Shown: positions 17,353 through 32,214, counted from the stretch's first letter. The stretch is DNA of 64,000 nt from Planctomyces sp. SH-PL62 (GCA_945893075.1 CAMDDX010000002.1:1-64000); one strand, 5' to 3'. Notes: generated by a model not told the origin, from the letters alone. A program made the numbers and translations.

Positions 17353-18834
17353 ATGTCCGATTTGCCGTCCCCCACTGAAACCCCGGAACCGCATCGTTTG
17401 GAAGCCGCTCGGTTGGAAAAACTGCACAAGCTCGAAGCGCTGGGCATCGATCCCTGGGGACAACGATTTGATGGGCACATCGGGATCGGGACCGCTCGCG
17501 ACAAGTGCCCCGCCGAGTACGGCTCGGACGGCGAGACGGTGCGCGTCGCCGGTCGCATCATGCTTCAGAACGATCGTGGCAAACTAAAATTCTTTCACAT
17601 TCAGGACGCCACCGGTCGCATCCAGTTGATGATCTCGAAGAAGGATGTGCCGGAGACGACCTGGCAGGCGATTGAGCAACTCGATCTCGGCGACCTCGTC
17701 GGCATCGACGGCCGGCTGCGAGTCACCAAGACCGGCGAGAAGACGATCTTCGTCGAGCAGCTCACGCCACTATGCAAATCGCTGGCGACTCCTCCGGAGA
17801 AATTCCACGGAGCACACGACATCGAGATGCTCTTGCGGCACCGCTACATCGACATGATCTACAACGAGGGGGTGCTCGACCGGCTGCTGAAGCGGACGAA
17901 AATCATCAGTTCGATTCGCGCGACCTTGGCTGGCCACGGCTACGTCGAGGCGGAGACTCCCGTGTTGCACGCGATCGCGGGCGGTGCGGCGGCGCGGCCG
18001 TTCGTCACGCATCACAACGCGCTCGACATCAATCTGTATCTGCGGATCGCGCTGGAACTGCATCTCAAGCGACTGATGGTCGGCGGCATCGAGCGGGTCT
18101 ACGAGATCGGCCGAGTCTTCCGCAACGAGGGGATCGACGCCACGCACAATCCCGAATTCACGATGATCGAGCTGTATCAAGCCTACGCGAACTACGAAGT
18201 GATGATGGACCTGTGCGAGCAGATCACCCTCGACGCCTCGCAGGCCGCCGGCAACGAGTCGCTCGTCGTGCCCTGGGGAGACAAGACGGTCGATCTGACG
18301 CCGCCGTGGCAGCGCTGCAAGTACGCCGACCTCTTCCGCGAACACGCCGGTTGCGACATGCACGACGCCGACGCCGTGCTGGCGAAAGCGAAGTCGCTGC
18401 ACATCGAAACCGCCGGCAAGCACCCGGATGTGCTCGTCAACGAAGTCTTCGAGGCGACGGTCGAAGATGCTCTTGAGGGCCCGGTCTTTGTCATAGACTA
18501 CCCGGCCTCGATGTGCCCGCTCACCAAACGGAAGAAATCCGATCCGAGCATCGCCGAACGATTTGAACTGTTCATCCACGGCCGCGAGATCGCGAACGCC
18601 TACACCGAACTCAACGACCCGCGTCTGCAAGAAGAGACCTTTCGCACCCAGCTTGCCGGTCAAGCGGAAGAGGACTCGATGGCCAAGATGGATCACGAGT
18701 TCGTCTACGCCCTGAAGGTCGGGATGCCTCCGGCCGGAGGCATGGGCATCGGCATCGACCGACTGGTCATGTTGCTGACAAACACGAATACGATCCGCGA
18801 TGTCATCGCCTTCCCGCTGTTGAAGCCGGAGTGA
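17353..18834 (+). CDS. lysS: Lysyl-tRNA synthetase, class II
   Basis: A 493-residue enzyme that charges tRNA-Lys. The N-terminal OB-fold anticodon-binding domain contains [29 protein letters not shown]. The class II catalytic core shows motif 1 (FVEAETPVL-like [22 protein letters not shown]), motif 2 ([24 protein letters not shown]) and motif 3 ([15 protein letters not shown]). The length is normal. The start is ATG 17353 with TGAGG six bases upstream; the longer open frame has no better site. It is followed at 36 bases by a DUF1080 gene on the same strand. Confidence 0.97.
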   Translation: MSDLPSPTETPEPHRLEAARLEKLHKLEALGIDPWGQRFDGHIGIGTARDKCPAEYGSDGETVRVAGRIMLQNDRGKLKFFHIQDATGRIQLMISKKDVPETTWQAIEQLDLGDLVGIDGRLRVTKTGEKTIFVEQLTPLCKSLATPPEKFHGAHDIEMLLRHRYIDMIYNEGVLDRLLKRTKIISSIRATLAGHGYVEAETPVLHAIAGGAAARPFVTHHNALDINLYLRIALELHLKRLMVGGIERVYEIGRVFRNEGIDATHNPEFTMIELYQAYANYEVMMDLCEQITLDASQAAGNESLVVPWGDKTVDLTPPWQRCKYADLFREHAGCDMHDADAVLAKAKSLHIETAGKHPDVLVNEVFEATVEDALEGPVFVIDYPASMCPLTKRKKSDPSIAERFELFIHGREIANAYTELNDPRLQEETFRTQLAGQAEEDSMAKMDHEFVYALKVGMPPAGGMGIGIDRLVMLLTNTNTIRDVIAFPLLKPE

Positions 18835-18870
18835 CGATCGCGGTCTGGCCATCTTTTTGAGGAGACAATC

Positions 18871-19584
18871 ATGTTCGCCATTCGGAATCGTTCGCTGATT
18901 GCAGTGTTGTCGATCGTGGTCTTGAGCGGTTTCGTCGTCTCGCGCGCGGAAGACAAGAAAGTCGAGAAGAAGGCCGAGCCGAAAACGAAGCGCGAGGTCA
19001 AACTCTTCAACGGCAAGGATCTCGACGGCTGGAAGAACTCGATGTTCGGCGGCGATGGCGAGATCACCGTTGAGGACGGCCAACTGATTCTTGACCGAGG
19101 CAACGAACTGACCGGCGTCACTTGGAAAGATGGGAAGACTCTGCCGAAGTTCAACTACGAGATTTCGCTGGAAGCTCAGCGCGTTGACGGCAGCGACTTC
19201 TTCTGCGGGCTGACGTTTCCGATCAAGGACGACCCGTGCAGCCTGATCCTTGGCGGTTGGGGCGGGACTGTCTGCGGGATCTCCAGTCTCGATTTCAAAG
19301 ACGCCTCGGAAAACGAGACGACGTTGTTTCGCGAATTCAAAAACGGTCAGTGGTACAAGATCCGCCTGCGAGTCTTGGAGAAGCGGCTGACCGCCTGGAT
19401 CGACGGAAAGGAAATCATCGACGTCGATCTGACGGGTAAAAAAATCGGCATCCGCAGCGAGGTCGATCCCAGCAAGCCGCTGGGATTCTGCTCGTATTCC
19501 ACGAAGGCCGCACTGCGAAACATCGTGCTGAAAGAAATCGAGCCTCCGAAGGAAAAACCGGCCGCGGCCGATTCTTCCAAGTAA
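18871..19584 (+). CDS. Secreted DUF1080 (3-keto-disaccharide hydrolase-like) protein
   Basis: A 237-residue protein with a signal peptide (SLIAVLSIVVLSGFVVSRA) and a single concanavalin-like DUF1080 domain. The domain starts at the typical VKLFNGKDLDGWK and continues through YEISLEAQRVDGSDFFCGLTFP, WYKIRLRVLEKRLTAWIDGKEIIDVD. A Lys-rich stretch lies between the leader and the domain. The family is annotated as 3-keto-disaccharide hydrolase and abounds in planctomycetes, usually with Gfo/Idh/MocA oxidoreductases. GAGGAG lies 7-12 bases before the ATG. It may be read from the lysS transcript. Confidence 0.9.
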   Translation: MFAIRNRSLIAVLSIVVLSGFVVSRAEDKKVEKKAEPKTKREVKLFNGKDLDGWKNSMFGGDGEITVEDGQLILDRGNELTGVTWKDGKTLPKFNYEISLEAQRVDGSDFFCGLTFPIKDDPCSLILGGWGGTVCGISSLDFKDASENETTLFREFKNGQWYKIRLRVLEKRLTAWIDGKEIIDVDLTGKKIGIRSEVDPSKPLGFCSYSTKAALRNIVLKEIEPPKEKPAAADSSK

Positions 19585-19803
19585 GGGGCTTCCGGATGGT
19601 TCATTGCCGAAAAATCCTGGACTCGACAGTCGCTTTCTCCTGACGGGTTCGGGTACTCTGGCTGTCATTCTCCCTGAGCGGCTCGGCGGATCCGAGTTGG
19701 CTTGCGGAAACCCCGCCCCCTAGTCCCGCCAAATAGTTACCGGTTGAGCGTTCCGCGTCGGATGCGGAGTTCAACGACGGTCCTTTAAGAATGAGGTGTC
19801 GCG

Positions 19804-24936
<5,133 letters not shown>

Positions 24937-24973
24937 GACGCGATTGGTCGATCTGAGGAATCGAGGTGCCGTC

Positions 24974-25309
24974 ATGGTCACAATGACAAAGACTCCGAAA
25001 GCGGCGATCTTGGAAGTAGTTTCCAATCAACCCGACAATGCAACCTGGGATGAACTGCAATACCACATTCAAGTTCGCGAAGGGATCGAGCGTGGTCTTC
25101 GGCAAGTCGAGACCGGTGAACATCGAGACGCCGAAGACGTGTTTGATGAGTTGCTGAAAAAGGAAAACTGGTCCGAGTCCGATCATCGGCACTATGACGA
25201 AAGTGTTCTCGCTAAGTTGGAACACGCTCACGCCCAAGCCGAAGCCGGAATGTTGTACGATGAGGAGGAAGTCTTCGCCGAGTTGTTGTCGGACGAGGAC
25301 GTGGCATGA
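24974..25309 (+). CDS. Antitoxin-like protein with a duplicated tail
   Basis: A 111-residue acidic protein, the likely antitoxin of the ParE/RelE-type toxin encoded next. The start of the toxin overlaps its stop (ATGA), the standard arrangement. The first 50 residues (ILEVVSNQPDNATWDELQYHIQVREGIERGL) should bind DNA or dimerise. The tail contains two similar blocks: GEHRDAEDVFDELL and GMLYDEEEVFAELL, each after a Q-rich helix. That suggests an internal duplication of the toxin-binding element. I start at ATG 24974, which has GAGG seven bases before; a TTG at 24944 gives a longer frame. It lies between a DUF1549/DUF1553 gene and its DUF1501 partner. Confidence 0.75.
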   Translation: MVTMTKTPKAAILEVVSNQPDNATWDELQYHIQVREGIERGLRQVETGEHRDAEDVFDELLKKENWSESDHRHYDESVLAKLEHAHAQAEAGMLYDEEEVFAELLSDEDVA

Positions 25310-25602
25310 GCCGCAGTCGCTGGACTGAAGACGCGAAGGTGGACCTCGCCGAGATCAAAGCCCACATCGCCGATGATTCCAGGGAAAACGCGAAAAGGTT
25401 CATCAAACGAATTCGAGCGGCTGTCAAAGCCATTCACTTTCCAGAATCAGGCAGCCGCGTCCTTCAATTTGACAAAGTGGATCTGCGAGAGATTTACGTC
25501 GGAAACCATCGCGTGATCTATCGAGTTGTGAAAAATGAGATTTGGGTTTACCGAGTGATCCACGGAGCCAGACGGCTCCCGGACTCGCTCGGGCAACTCT
25601 AA
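25306..25602 (+). CDS. ParE/RelE-family toxin
   Basis: A 98-residue basic protein of the ParE/RelE superfamily. Members poison gyrase (ParE) or cleave mRNA at the ribosome (RelE). Features are the N-terminal RWTEDAKVDLAEIKAHIADDS helix pair, the central GSRVLQFDKVDLREIYVGNHRVIYRV strands and VYRVIHGARRLP at the end, all characteristic of ParE. The ATG overlaps the antitoxin stop. It lies 63 bases before the DUF1501 gene, so the module could be cotranscribed with its neighbours or run on its own promoter. Confidence 0.85.
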   Translation: MSRSRWTEDAKVDLAEIKAHIADDSRENAKRFIKRIRAAVKAIHFPESGSRVLQFDKVDLREIYVGNHRVIYRVVKNEIWVYRVIHGARRLPDSLGQL

Positions 25603-25665
25603 GAGAATTTGAATCGTTCAAGCCCTTTCGAATGGTGGTCAGCATTTTCTTCAAAGGAAACAAAC

Positions 25666-27135
25666 ATGCTTTCTCTTCTTGGTCAACGTGCGAAAGATTT
25701 CTGTGATCGCCGACAAGGGATGTCTCGCCGCGACGTTTTGCGAGTCGGTGGCAGCGGGATGTTCGGGCTGACGCTCGGCTCGATACTGAAGATGCAGGCG
25801 CAGGCTGAAGAGACCAAGATCACTGGTGGGCCGGGTTGGGGAAAAGCCAAGAGCGTCGTGCTCATCTACCTGCAAGGTGGGCCTTCACATTTGGACCTGT
25901 GGGATCCAAAACCGGATGCTCCGGACAATGTGAAGAGTATCTTCCAGCCGATCGACACCAAGCTGCCCGGCGTGAACTTCACCGAGATTCTGCCGAAGCT
26001 CGCGCAGATCAACGACAAGTTCACGATGATCCGCTCGCTGGGCTACACGCCCAACGGGTTGTTCAATCACACGGCCGCCATCTATCAGATGATGACCGGC
26101 TACACGACCGACAAGGTCAGCGCGTCGGGACAATTGGAGCCCCCAAGCCCGAAGGACTTCCCGAACTTCGGCTCGAACATCATCCGCCTCAAGCCGCCGA
26201 CCGAACCGATGCTGCCGTTCGTGATGCTGCCTCGACCGCTGCAAGAGAGCAACGTCGTCGGCAAGGGAGGCACCGCCGGATTCCTCGGCAAAGCCTTCGA
26301 CCCGTACACGCTCTACCCAGAGGGTGACGATCTCGACATGAACAAGATGGAGAAGATTAAGGTCGATGATTTGCAGCTTCGTCCGGAGGTCTTCTCCGTT
26401 CGACTCGAACGCCGCGCGCGTTTGCGTGACACGATCAACGCCAGCATGAAGTCGATCGACGCGGCGGTGAAGGACTACAACCTCGACGCCTACTACGACC
26501 AAGCCCTGCGATTGATCGTCTCCGGCCGCGCCCGCGAAGCGTTCAATCTGAGCGCCGAGAATCCGGAAACGCGAGCACGCTATGGCCGCACGACGTTCGG
26601 CCAGAGCTTGCTGCTGGCACGTCGCTTGGTGGAAGCCGGCACGCGCGTTGTGGAAGTCGTATGGCCGAAGGTCGCCAACAGTGACAATCACTCGTGGGAC
26701 CATCACGCCGGTTTGCCCGATCGTATGAAGAAGCAGTCGGGTCCGATGCTCGATACCGGATTGTCGGCGTTCCTCAGTGATCTCGATGAACGCGGGATGT
26801 TGGAAGAGACCCTCGTGCTGTGCGTCGGCGAGTTCGGCCGCAGCCCGAACCGCGGAGTCAGCACCTCCGGCAACAGCAACACCGCCGATGGCCGCGATCA
26901 CTGGCCGTACTGCTACACCTGCGTCATGGCCGGTGCCGGTGTGAAGCGCGGAGTCGTCTACGGCAAGAGCGACAAGACCGCTTCCAGCCAACTCGAAAAC
27001 CCGGTCCATCCGATCGAGTTGCTGGCGTCGATCTACCACTCCTTCGGAATTCACCCGGAGACGATCGTCTATAACCACCTGAACCAACCGCGCGAGTTGG
27101 TAAAGGCTCAGGCTGTGACAAGCTTGTTCGCGTAA
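25666..27135 (+). CDS. DUF1501 protein with Tat leader
   Basis: A 489-residue exported protein of the planctomycete DUF1501 family, related in fold to the alkaline phosphatase/sulfatase group. The twin-arginine leader reads [21 protein letters not shown]. Family motifs follow: [125 protein letters not shown]. It should act with the 1710-residue gene upstream, as such pairs normally do. AAGGA lies before the ATG at 25666. The molecular function is not established. Confidence 0.93.
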   Translation: MLSLLGQRAKDFCDRRQGMSRRDVLRVGGSGMFGLTLGSILKMQAQAEETKITGGPGWGKAKSVVLIYLQGGPSHLDLWDPKPDAPDNVKSIFQPIDTKLPGVNFTEILPKLAQINDKFTMIRSLGYTPNGLFNHTAAIYQMMTGYTTDKVSASGQLEPPSPKDFPNFGSNIIRLKPPTEPMLPFVMLPRPLQESNVVGKGGTAGFLGKAFDPYTLYPEGDDLDMNKMEKIKVDDLQLRPEVFSVRLERRARLRDTINASMKSIDAAVKDYNLDAYYDQALRLIVSGRAREAFNLSAENPETRARYGRTTFGQSLLLARRLVEAGTRVVEVVWPKVANSDNHSWDHHAGLPDRMKKQSGPMLDTGLSAFLSDLDERGMLEETLVLCVGEFGRSPNRGVSTSGNSNTADGRDHWPYCYTCVMAGAGVKRGVVYGKSDKTASSQLENPVHPIELLASIYHSFGIHPETIVYNHLNQPRELVKAQAVTSLFA

Positions 27136-27216
27136 TGAATCCAGTTCGTACCGGATCGGCGTCGCTCGGCGACGCCGATCCGAGTTGCGAAGCAACTCGG
27201 CCACAGGGGATTCATC

Positions 27217-27648
27217 ATGGAGCCAACAATGGGACGAGTGACGACCCCCGCGCTGATCGAGAATCTGGAAGACCTCTGGATGGCGAATCGCGGGTTGCAA
27301 ACGAGCGAATCCGTCCGCCGAGTCCAAGTCGAAGACGCGTTGGTGGATACCGGCGCAATGATTCTGTCGTTGCCCACCAATCTCATTCAGCAACTCGGAT
27401 TGAAGTCCACCGGTCAGAAGCGGACGATGACAGCGGGTGGTCCACGCACGACTTCGGTGTATCAGGCCGTCAAGCTGACCGTGCAAGATCGTGATTGCAC
27501 GGTCGATGTCTTGGAAGTCCCCGATGCAGTCCCGGTTCTCATTGGACAAGTGCCGCTCGAAATCTTGGACTTTGTGATTGATATGCCGAACCGCCGGTTG
27601 ATCGGCAACCCAGCACACGGCGGTCAGCAGATGTTTGAAATGTATTGA
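27217..27648 (+). CDS. Retropepsin-like aspartic protease domain protein
   Basis: A 143-residue single-domain protein with the clan AA active site ALVDTGAMILSLP and a second motif VPVLIGQVPLEIL near the C-terminus. It resembles the 9714-10076 protein in fold but not closely in sequence. It has no signal peptide. The start is ATG 27217 with AGGGG upstream; ATG 27229 with GGAG is an alternative. It stands between DUF1501 and the polyamine genes, with no obvious operon partner. The substrate is unknown. Confidence 0.75.
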   Translation: MEPTMGRVTTPALIENLEDLWMANRGLQTSESVRRVQVEDALVDTGAMILSLPTNLIQQLGLKSTGQKRTMTAGGPRTTSVYQAVKLTVQDRDCTVDVLEVPDAVPVLIGQVPLEILDFVIDMPNRRLIGNPAHGGQQMFEMY

Positions 27649-27726
27649 GCCGCTTTCGTGGCCACCGCTAGAACCCCGCGAGTTCCTGGCAACATCGACT
27701 CGACTTGCATCACAAGGGTCTGCGGA

Positions 27727-29628
27727 ATGAACTCCTCCACGTTCGACGACGTTCTGCGCATTTATGGTCTGGAAAATTGGGGAGCGGGCTACTTCTCGAT
27801 CAATCGCAGCGGCCATTTGGCGGTCCACCCAGAGAAGGGGGACGCTCGCGCGGCGGACGTCTATGAACTGGTGCGCGAACTGATCGATCAGCGAAAGCTC
27901 GCGCCGCCGTTTCTGCTCCGGTTTCCGCAGATCCTGGGGGCTCAGTTGCAACGGCTGTGCTTAGCCTACGAGTCTGCGGCGAAACAGTTCGAGTACACCG
28001 GCGGGCACTTCCCGGTCTTTCCGATGAAGGTCAATCCGCGCCGCGAAGTGGTTGAGGAATTCCTGCGTGAAGGCAAGCGGCAGGCCGTCGGCGTCGAGTG
28101 TGGATCGAAGGCGGAGTTGTACGCCGCGTTGTCGCTCGAACAGCCGGCAGACAGTTTGCTAGTTTGCAACGGCTTCAAGGACGAAACGTTTTTACGGCTG
28201 GCGTTGCTCGGTGTGCAGTCGGGCAAGCGTGTCGTCATCGTGATCGAGAAGCTCAACGAACTGAAGCTGGCGTTGAAGCTCGCCGAAGAAACCGGTGCGC
28301 TGCCGTGGATCGGGTTGCGAGCCAAGCTGTACTCGAAAGGCTCCGGCAAGTGGGCGTCGTCCGGTGGCGAGTCGGCGAAGTTCGGGCTGACGACTTCGGA
28401 AATCCTCGAATGCGTGCGGCTGCTGCGAGTGGCCAACAAGATCGGCTCGCTCAAGCTGCTGCACTTTCACATCGGCTCGCAAATCACCGACGTGAAGCGC
28501 GTGAAGAACGCGATGAAAGAGGCGGCTCGCGTGTACGCCAAGATTCGGCAGATGCAGATCGAGGTCGAATACCTCGACATCGGCGGCGGGTTGGGAGTCG
28601 ATTACGACGGCTCGAAGACGACATTTGAAGGCTCGGTCAATTACTCGGTCGAGGAGTTCGCCAACAACGTCGTCTACACGATCAAGTCGGTCTGCGACGA
28701 CGAGCAGGTGCCGCACCCGCACCTCGTCACCGAAAGCGGCCGAGTGATGACGGCATATCACACGCTGTTCGTCACGGAGATCCGCGACGAGATCGAAACC
28801 TTCGCCGACGACATTCCGATGGCCGCCGTCGATGACGACGATCCGCAGGTCATCTACGAACTCAAGTCGCTGCTCGACGGCGTCAACAGCAAAAACTATC
28901 GCGAGTACTACCACGACGCGCTCGACCAGAAGGACGAGTTGCACACGCAATTCAACCTCGGCCTCGTCAGCCTGGAAGACCGTGCGAAGGGGGAAGTGCT
29001 GTTCTGGGAGATTTGTGCCAAGGCTTCGCAACTGGCCCATCAGACGGACGCCGACGAGCCGGAGTTCGACGAACTCAAACGCATTCTCGCAGCAAAATAT
29101 CTCTGCAACTTCTCGGTCTTTCGTTCGGCTCCCGATTCGTTTGCGATCAATCAGCTCTTCCCGATCATGCCGATTCACCGACTGAACGAACTCCCGACCG
29201 ACTTCGCCACGCTGGCTGATGTGACCTGCGATTCCGACGGTTGTATTGATCGCTTTGTCGATCTCAAGGATGTGAAGCAGGTGCTGGAGTTGCACAAGTT
29301 CGACGATCAGCAGCCGTACTTCGTCGCGCTGTTCCTGACCGGCGCGTATCAAGAGGTCATGGGGAGCTTTCACAACCTGTTCGGTCTTCCGACGGAAGCT
29401 CAGGTCGTCATCGACACCGGCGGGAGCTATCACATCACGAAGCTGATCAACGGCAGCCGCGTATCCGACATGCTCAGCTTCGCGAAGTATGACAAGCAGC
29501 AGTGTCTCGAAAACTTTCAGAGGCAGATCACGGCGCAAGTCGCCGGTGGTCGGCTCGACCAAACGCACGCCGAGTCCGCCGTGAAGCATTACGAGCAAGC
29601 GGTCAACGGCTCGACGTATTTGGAATAA
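27727..29628 (+). CDS. speA: Biosynthetic arginine decarboxylase
   Basis: A 633-residue PLP enzyme converting arginine to agmatine and CO2, the first step of the agmatine route to putrescine. The PLP Lys lies in FPVFPMKVNPRREVVEEFL. Other signatures are GVECGSKAELYAALSL, LLVCNGFKDETFLRLAL, LHFHIGSQITDVKRVKNAMKEAARVY, LDIGGGLGVDYDGSKT, the substrate-site VTESGRVMTAYHTL, and CDSDGCIDRF near the C-terminus. The length matches SpeA (about 630-660). I start at ATG 27727; the longer GTG-started frame adds 23 atypical residues. The downstream agmatinase gene completes the pathway. Confidence 0.95.
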   Translation: MNSSTFDDVLRIYGLENWGAGYFSINRSGHLAVHPEKGDARAADVYELVRELIDQRKLAPPFLLRFPQILGAQLQRLCLAYESAAKQFEYTGGHFPVFPMKVNPRREVVEEFLREGKRQAVGVECGSKAELYAALSLEQPADSLLVCNGFKDETFLRLALLGVQSGKRVVIVIEKLNELKLALKLAEETGALPWIGLRAKLYSKGSGKWASSGGESAKFGLTTSEILECVRLLRVANKIGSLKLLHFHIGSQITDVKRVKNAMKEAARVYAKIRQMQIEVEYLDIGGGLGVDYDGSKTTFEGSVNYSVEEFANNVVYTIKSVCDDEQVPHPHLVTESGRVMTAYHTLFVTEIRDEIETFADDIPMAAVDDDDPQVIYELKSLLDGVNSKNYREYYHDALDQKDELHTQFNLGLVSLEDRAKGEVLFWEICAKASQLAHQTDADEPEFDELKRILAAKYLCNFSVFRSAPDSFAINQLFPIMPIHRLNELPTDFATLADVTCDSDGCIDRFVDLKDVKQVLELHKFDDQQPYFVALFLTGAYQEVMGSFHNLFGLPTEAQVVIDTGGSYHITKLINGSRVSDMLSFAKYDKQQCLENFQRQITAQVAGGRLDQTHAESAVKHYEQAVNGSTYLE

Positions 29629-29629
29629 C

Positions 29630-29717
29630 GGGGTCGGGAGTCTTTTTCAGGTCGGCGTCAAAGAGCTTTCGGAGGTCAACCGGTAACATCGCCGACCTGA
29701 AAAAGACTCCGGACCCC
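29630..29717. repeat. GGGGTCGGG palindrome, copy 1
   Basis: GGGGTCGGGAGTCTTTTTCAGGTCGGCG pairs with CGCCGACCTGAAAAAGACTCCGGACCCC. It fills the gap between speA and speB. The outer word returns at 55824-55923 with a different interior. Confidence 0.9.
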
Positions 29718-29742
29718 TTCGCGCGTTTTCGAATTCGCCGAC

Positions 29743-30675
29743 ATGACCACGACCGGTTCGCCATTCTCTGCTCAGCCATATCAAGGGATCGCGACGTTCG
29801 GCCGCCGGCCGCAGACGCGCGAGTTGTCTGGCGTCGATGTCGCGATCCTCGGCGTGCCGTACGACAGCTCGACGTCGTATCGCAGCGGAGCACGCTTTGG
29901 GCCGCGAGCGATTCGTGAGCAATCGCTGTTGCTGTGGGGCTACAACAACGCGCAGCAGGTCGCACCATTCGAGGTGCTCAACGTCGTCGATTACGGCGAC
30001 GTCGATGTCGTGCCGGTGGACATCACGGCCACTCATCGTGCGATCGAACAAACTGCGGCGACAATCCTGCAAGCCGGTACGCGACTCATTACGCTCGGCG
30101 GCGACCATTCCATCAGCCTGCCGTTGCTGCGAGCTCATCACGAACGTCACGGCCCGCTGGCCGTCGTCCACTTCGACGCCCACCCCGATACGTGGGACGA
30201 AGAATATCCGTCGTTCAAATACAGCCACGGAACGCCGTTTCGCCGTGCGATCGAAGAGCAACTGATCGACACACAGGCGTATCTGCAAATCGGCATTCGT
30301 GGGCCGACTGGCGGGCCACAGGACTATGCGGATGCGCGTCAGCTCGGTGCCCGCATGATGACGTTCGACGAAGTGACCGATTTGGGATTGCCCGCCGTGT
30401 TGACCGAAGTGCGGCAGCGCGTGGGCGGTCGTCCGTTGTACGTCACGCTGGACATCGACGCCGTCGATCCCGCGTTCGCCCCCGGTACGGGGACTCCGGA
30501 AGTTGGCGGCTTCACGAGTCACCAGATGCTGCGATTGCTGCGAGGATTGTCCGGTTTGAACCTCGTCGGAGCGGATCTCGTCGAAGTTGCTCCGCCGTAC
30601 GATCCTCAACAGATCACGGCGATTCTGGCGGCGAATCTCGTCTTCGAGTTGCTGTCGATGATGGCGACAAAGTAG
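29743..30675 (+). CDS. speB: Agmatinase
   Basis: A 310-residue ureohydrolase that splits agmatine into putrescine and urea, using two Mn ions. The metal ligands are all present: GGDHSISLPLLRAH, AVVHFDAHPDTWDEEY, and TLDIDAVDPAFAPGTGTPEVGGFTSHQ. The N-terminal PYDSSTSYRSGARFGPRAIREQS is typical of agmatinases. The gene is adjacent to speA, separated only by a palindrome. Its stop TAG is contributed by the first bases of the following GTAG-palindrome. Arginase is less likely given the speA neighbour. Confidence 0.93.
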   Translation: MTTTGSPFSAQPYQGIATFGRRPQTRELSGVDVAILGVPYDSSTSYRSGARFGPRAIREQSLLLWGYNNAQQVAPFEVLNVVDYGDVDVVPVDITATHRAIEQTAATILQAGTRLITLGGDHSISLPLLRAHHERHGPLAVVHFDAHPDTWDEEYPSFKYSHGTPFRRAIEEQLIDTQAYLQIGIRGPTGGPQDYADARQLGARMMTFDEVTDLGLPAVLTEVRQRVGGRPLYVTLDIDAVDPAFAPGTGTPEVGGFTSHQMLRLLRGLSGLNLVGADLVEVAPPYDPQQITAILAANLVFELLSMMATK

Positions 30676-30725
30676 ACCGGTCACTCCGTGACCGGAACGT
30701 TCGAGTCACGGAGTGACTCGTCTAC
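30672..30725. repeat. GTAGACCGGTCACTCCGTGAC palindrome
   Basis: GTAGACCGGTCACTCCGTGA faces TCACGGAGTGACTCGTCTAC. The speB stop codon TAG is bases 2-4 of the element. Confidence 0.85.
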
Positions 30726-30761
30726 GATGTTCTGCAAACCCGCCTACAACTTGGAATCGTT

Positions 30762-31661
30762 ATGGAACTCAAGACGTTGGAAATCCACGGACATCAACCG
30801 GGACCGAAGCTGTTGATCACGGCGGGCGTACACGGCGATGAATTCGAGCCGATGGCGGCCGTGCGCCGGTTGATGAAAGAGGTTGATCCGCAACACCTGC
30901 GCGGCAAGCTGACGCTGGTGCCGGTCGTCAACGAGTCCGCATTTCAAATGAGACGCCGCGCCGGCGAAGACGGAAAGGATCTGGCTCGGACATGCCCCGG
31001 CCTTGAAGTCGGCAGCCTCACCGAGCAAGTCGCGTTCGCGCTTTCACAACTGATCCGGTCGGCGGACTATTACATCGACCTGCACACCGGCGGGACGGCC
31101 TACACGGTCTTGCCGCTGAGTGGCTACACGCTGCACGCTGATCCGAAGGTATTGGCCGTGCAGCGGCGGATGGCTCAAGTCTTTGGGTTGGATGTCGTGT
31201 GGGGCACCGACCCGAACTTGGACGGCCGGTCGCTGTCAGTCGCTCGCGATGCCAACGTGCCAGCGATCTATTGCGAGTACCTCGGCGGCGGCCGCTGCGA
31301 TCCGGCGGGCATCGACGCGTATGTGCGCGGCTGCCGCAACGTGATGATTGAACTCGGACTGCTTGAGGGCTCACCGGACATCCCGCGTCCGCCGCTGATC
31401 GTCGAAGACCATCGACCCGACGCGGGACACATGCAGATCAATCACCCGTCGCCGTGCGAGGGGTTCTTCGAGCCTGCTGTTGTGCTTGGCCAACGAATCC
31501 GTATCGGCGATCTCATCGGGACTGTGTGCGACGTGCTCGGAGAACGTGTCGAACGAATTGAGTCCCGCTACACTGGCCTCGTCATCGTGTTGCACACATT
31601 CCCAACGGTTGCGAAAGACGATAGCGTGGCGGTGGTGATGGAAATGGTTGGTTTCAGTTGA
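30762..31661 (+). CDS. Succinylglutamate desuccinylase/aspartoacylase family hydrolase
   Basis: A 299-residue zinc carboxypeptidase-like amidohydrolase. The zinc ligands are visible as GVHGDEFEP (His and Glu) and YYIDLHTGG (His). The active-site Arg-containing RARxCPG-like segment reads EDGKDLARTCPG. Family members deacylate N-acyl amino acids such as succinylglutamate, acetylaspartate or ectoine precursors. It follows speA-speB on the same strand after a palindrome, so it might act in arginine or polyamine metabolism; that is inference from position. The substrate cannot be read. Confidence 0.88.
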   Translation: MELKTLEIHGHQPGPKLLITAGVHGDEFEPMAAVRRLMKEVDPQHLRGKLTLVPVVNESAFQMRRRAGEDGKDLARTCPGLEVGSLTEQVAFALSQLIRSADYYIDLHTGGTAYTVLPLSGYTLHADPKVLAVQRRMAQVFGLDVVWGTDPNLDGRSLSVARDANVPAIYCEYLGGGRCDPAGIDAYVRGCRNVMIELGLLEGSPDIPRPPLIVEDHRPDAGHMQINHPSPCEGFFEPAVVLGQRIRIGDLIGTVCDVLGERVERIESRYTGLVIVLHTFPTVAKDDSVAVVMEMVGFS

Positions 31662-31673
31662 AGGAGTGTGATC

Positions 31674-31904
31674 ATGACTCGAATCGTGGTTGACAAGGAA
31701 ATGCGTGAGAAGCTGCTGAAATCAAAGACGATTGAATTCGTCGACGACACCGGCGCGATCCTTGGCGCGTTTATTTCTCGGCAGCCGGTTTCCTATCCGC
31801 CCGGCGTGATACCGCCGATCAGTGACGAAGAACGTCAGCGATTGCTTGCTGAGCCTGGTATCTACACGACCGAGGAAGTTTTCGAACATTTGCGGAGCTT
31901 GTGA
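31674..31904 (+). CDS. Antitoxin-like small protein
   Basis: A 76-residue protein (TRIVVDKEMREKLLKSKTIEFVDDTGAILGAFI) with a C-terminal acidic helix (ERQRLLAEPGIYTTEEVFEHLRSL) like the toxin-binding tails of type II antitoxins. AAGGAG lies eight bases before ATG 31674. The stop overlaps the start of the next gene, a ParE-like protein. It follows the desuccinylase-like gene closely and could share its transcript. TTEEVFEHL resembles DAEDVFDEL in the antitoxin at 24974, which suggests a related family. Confidence 0.7.
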   Translation: MTRIVVDKEMREKLLKSKTIEFVDDTGAILGAFISRQPVSYPPGVIPPISDEERQRLLAEPGIYTTEEVFEHLRSL

Positions 31905-32161
31905 TGTTCACCGTCACTTGGACGCAATCGGCGGAAGACGGCCTTGCAATCGTTTGGATGAATGCCAGTTCGTCCGAACGACAGGAAATCACCCGGTATG
32001 CAGCGGAACTCATTCGAAACCTTCGTGCTACCGCTGACGCCATCGGTGAATCCAGAGAAGCAGGTGTCCGAATTCTTGCTGAAACGACACTCGGCCTTGA
32101 GTTTCGAGTTTCAGTGCCTGACCGACTCGTCACCGTGTTTCGAGTTTGGCATATTCAATAA
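31904..32161 (+). CDS. ParE/RelE-like toxin
   Basis: An 85-residue protein (FTVTWTQSAEDGLAIVWMNASSSERQEITRYAAELIRNL) with the short ParE/RelE fold pattern: a first strand, two helices, then strands ending LGLEFRVSVPDRLVTVFRVWHI. The ATG 31904 overlaps the antitoxin stop (TGATG). Whether it attacks gyrase or mRNA is not readable, and the family match is weaker than for the 25306 gene. Confidence 0.68.
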   Translation: MFTVTWTQSAEDGLAIVWMNASSSERQEITRYAAELIRNLRATADAIGESREAGVRILAETTLGLEFRVSVPDRLVTVFRVWHIQ

Positions 32162-32214
32162 GTCAGCAACTCTCCCCGTCTTCATCAACAACCAGGAAGT
32201 CGAATACACCCACC

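Noticed and set aside
17770-19668. 632-codon minus-strand frame opposite lysS and the DUF1080 gene
   Set aside because: It is antisense to two certain genes and has no recognisable motif.
25885-27951. 688-codon open frame on the minus strand opposite DUF1501 and the retropepsin-like gene
   Set aside because: It mirrors real genes on the other strand; its residues are Arg/His/Gln-rich and no family is visible. High GC with biased third positions produces long antisense frames.
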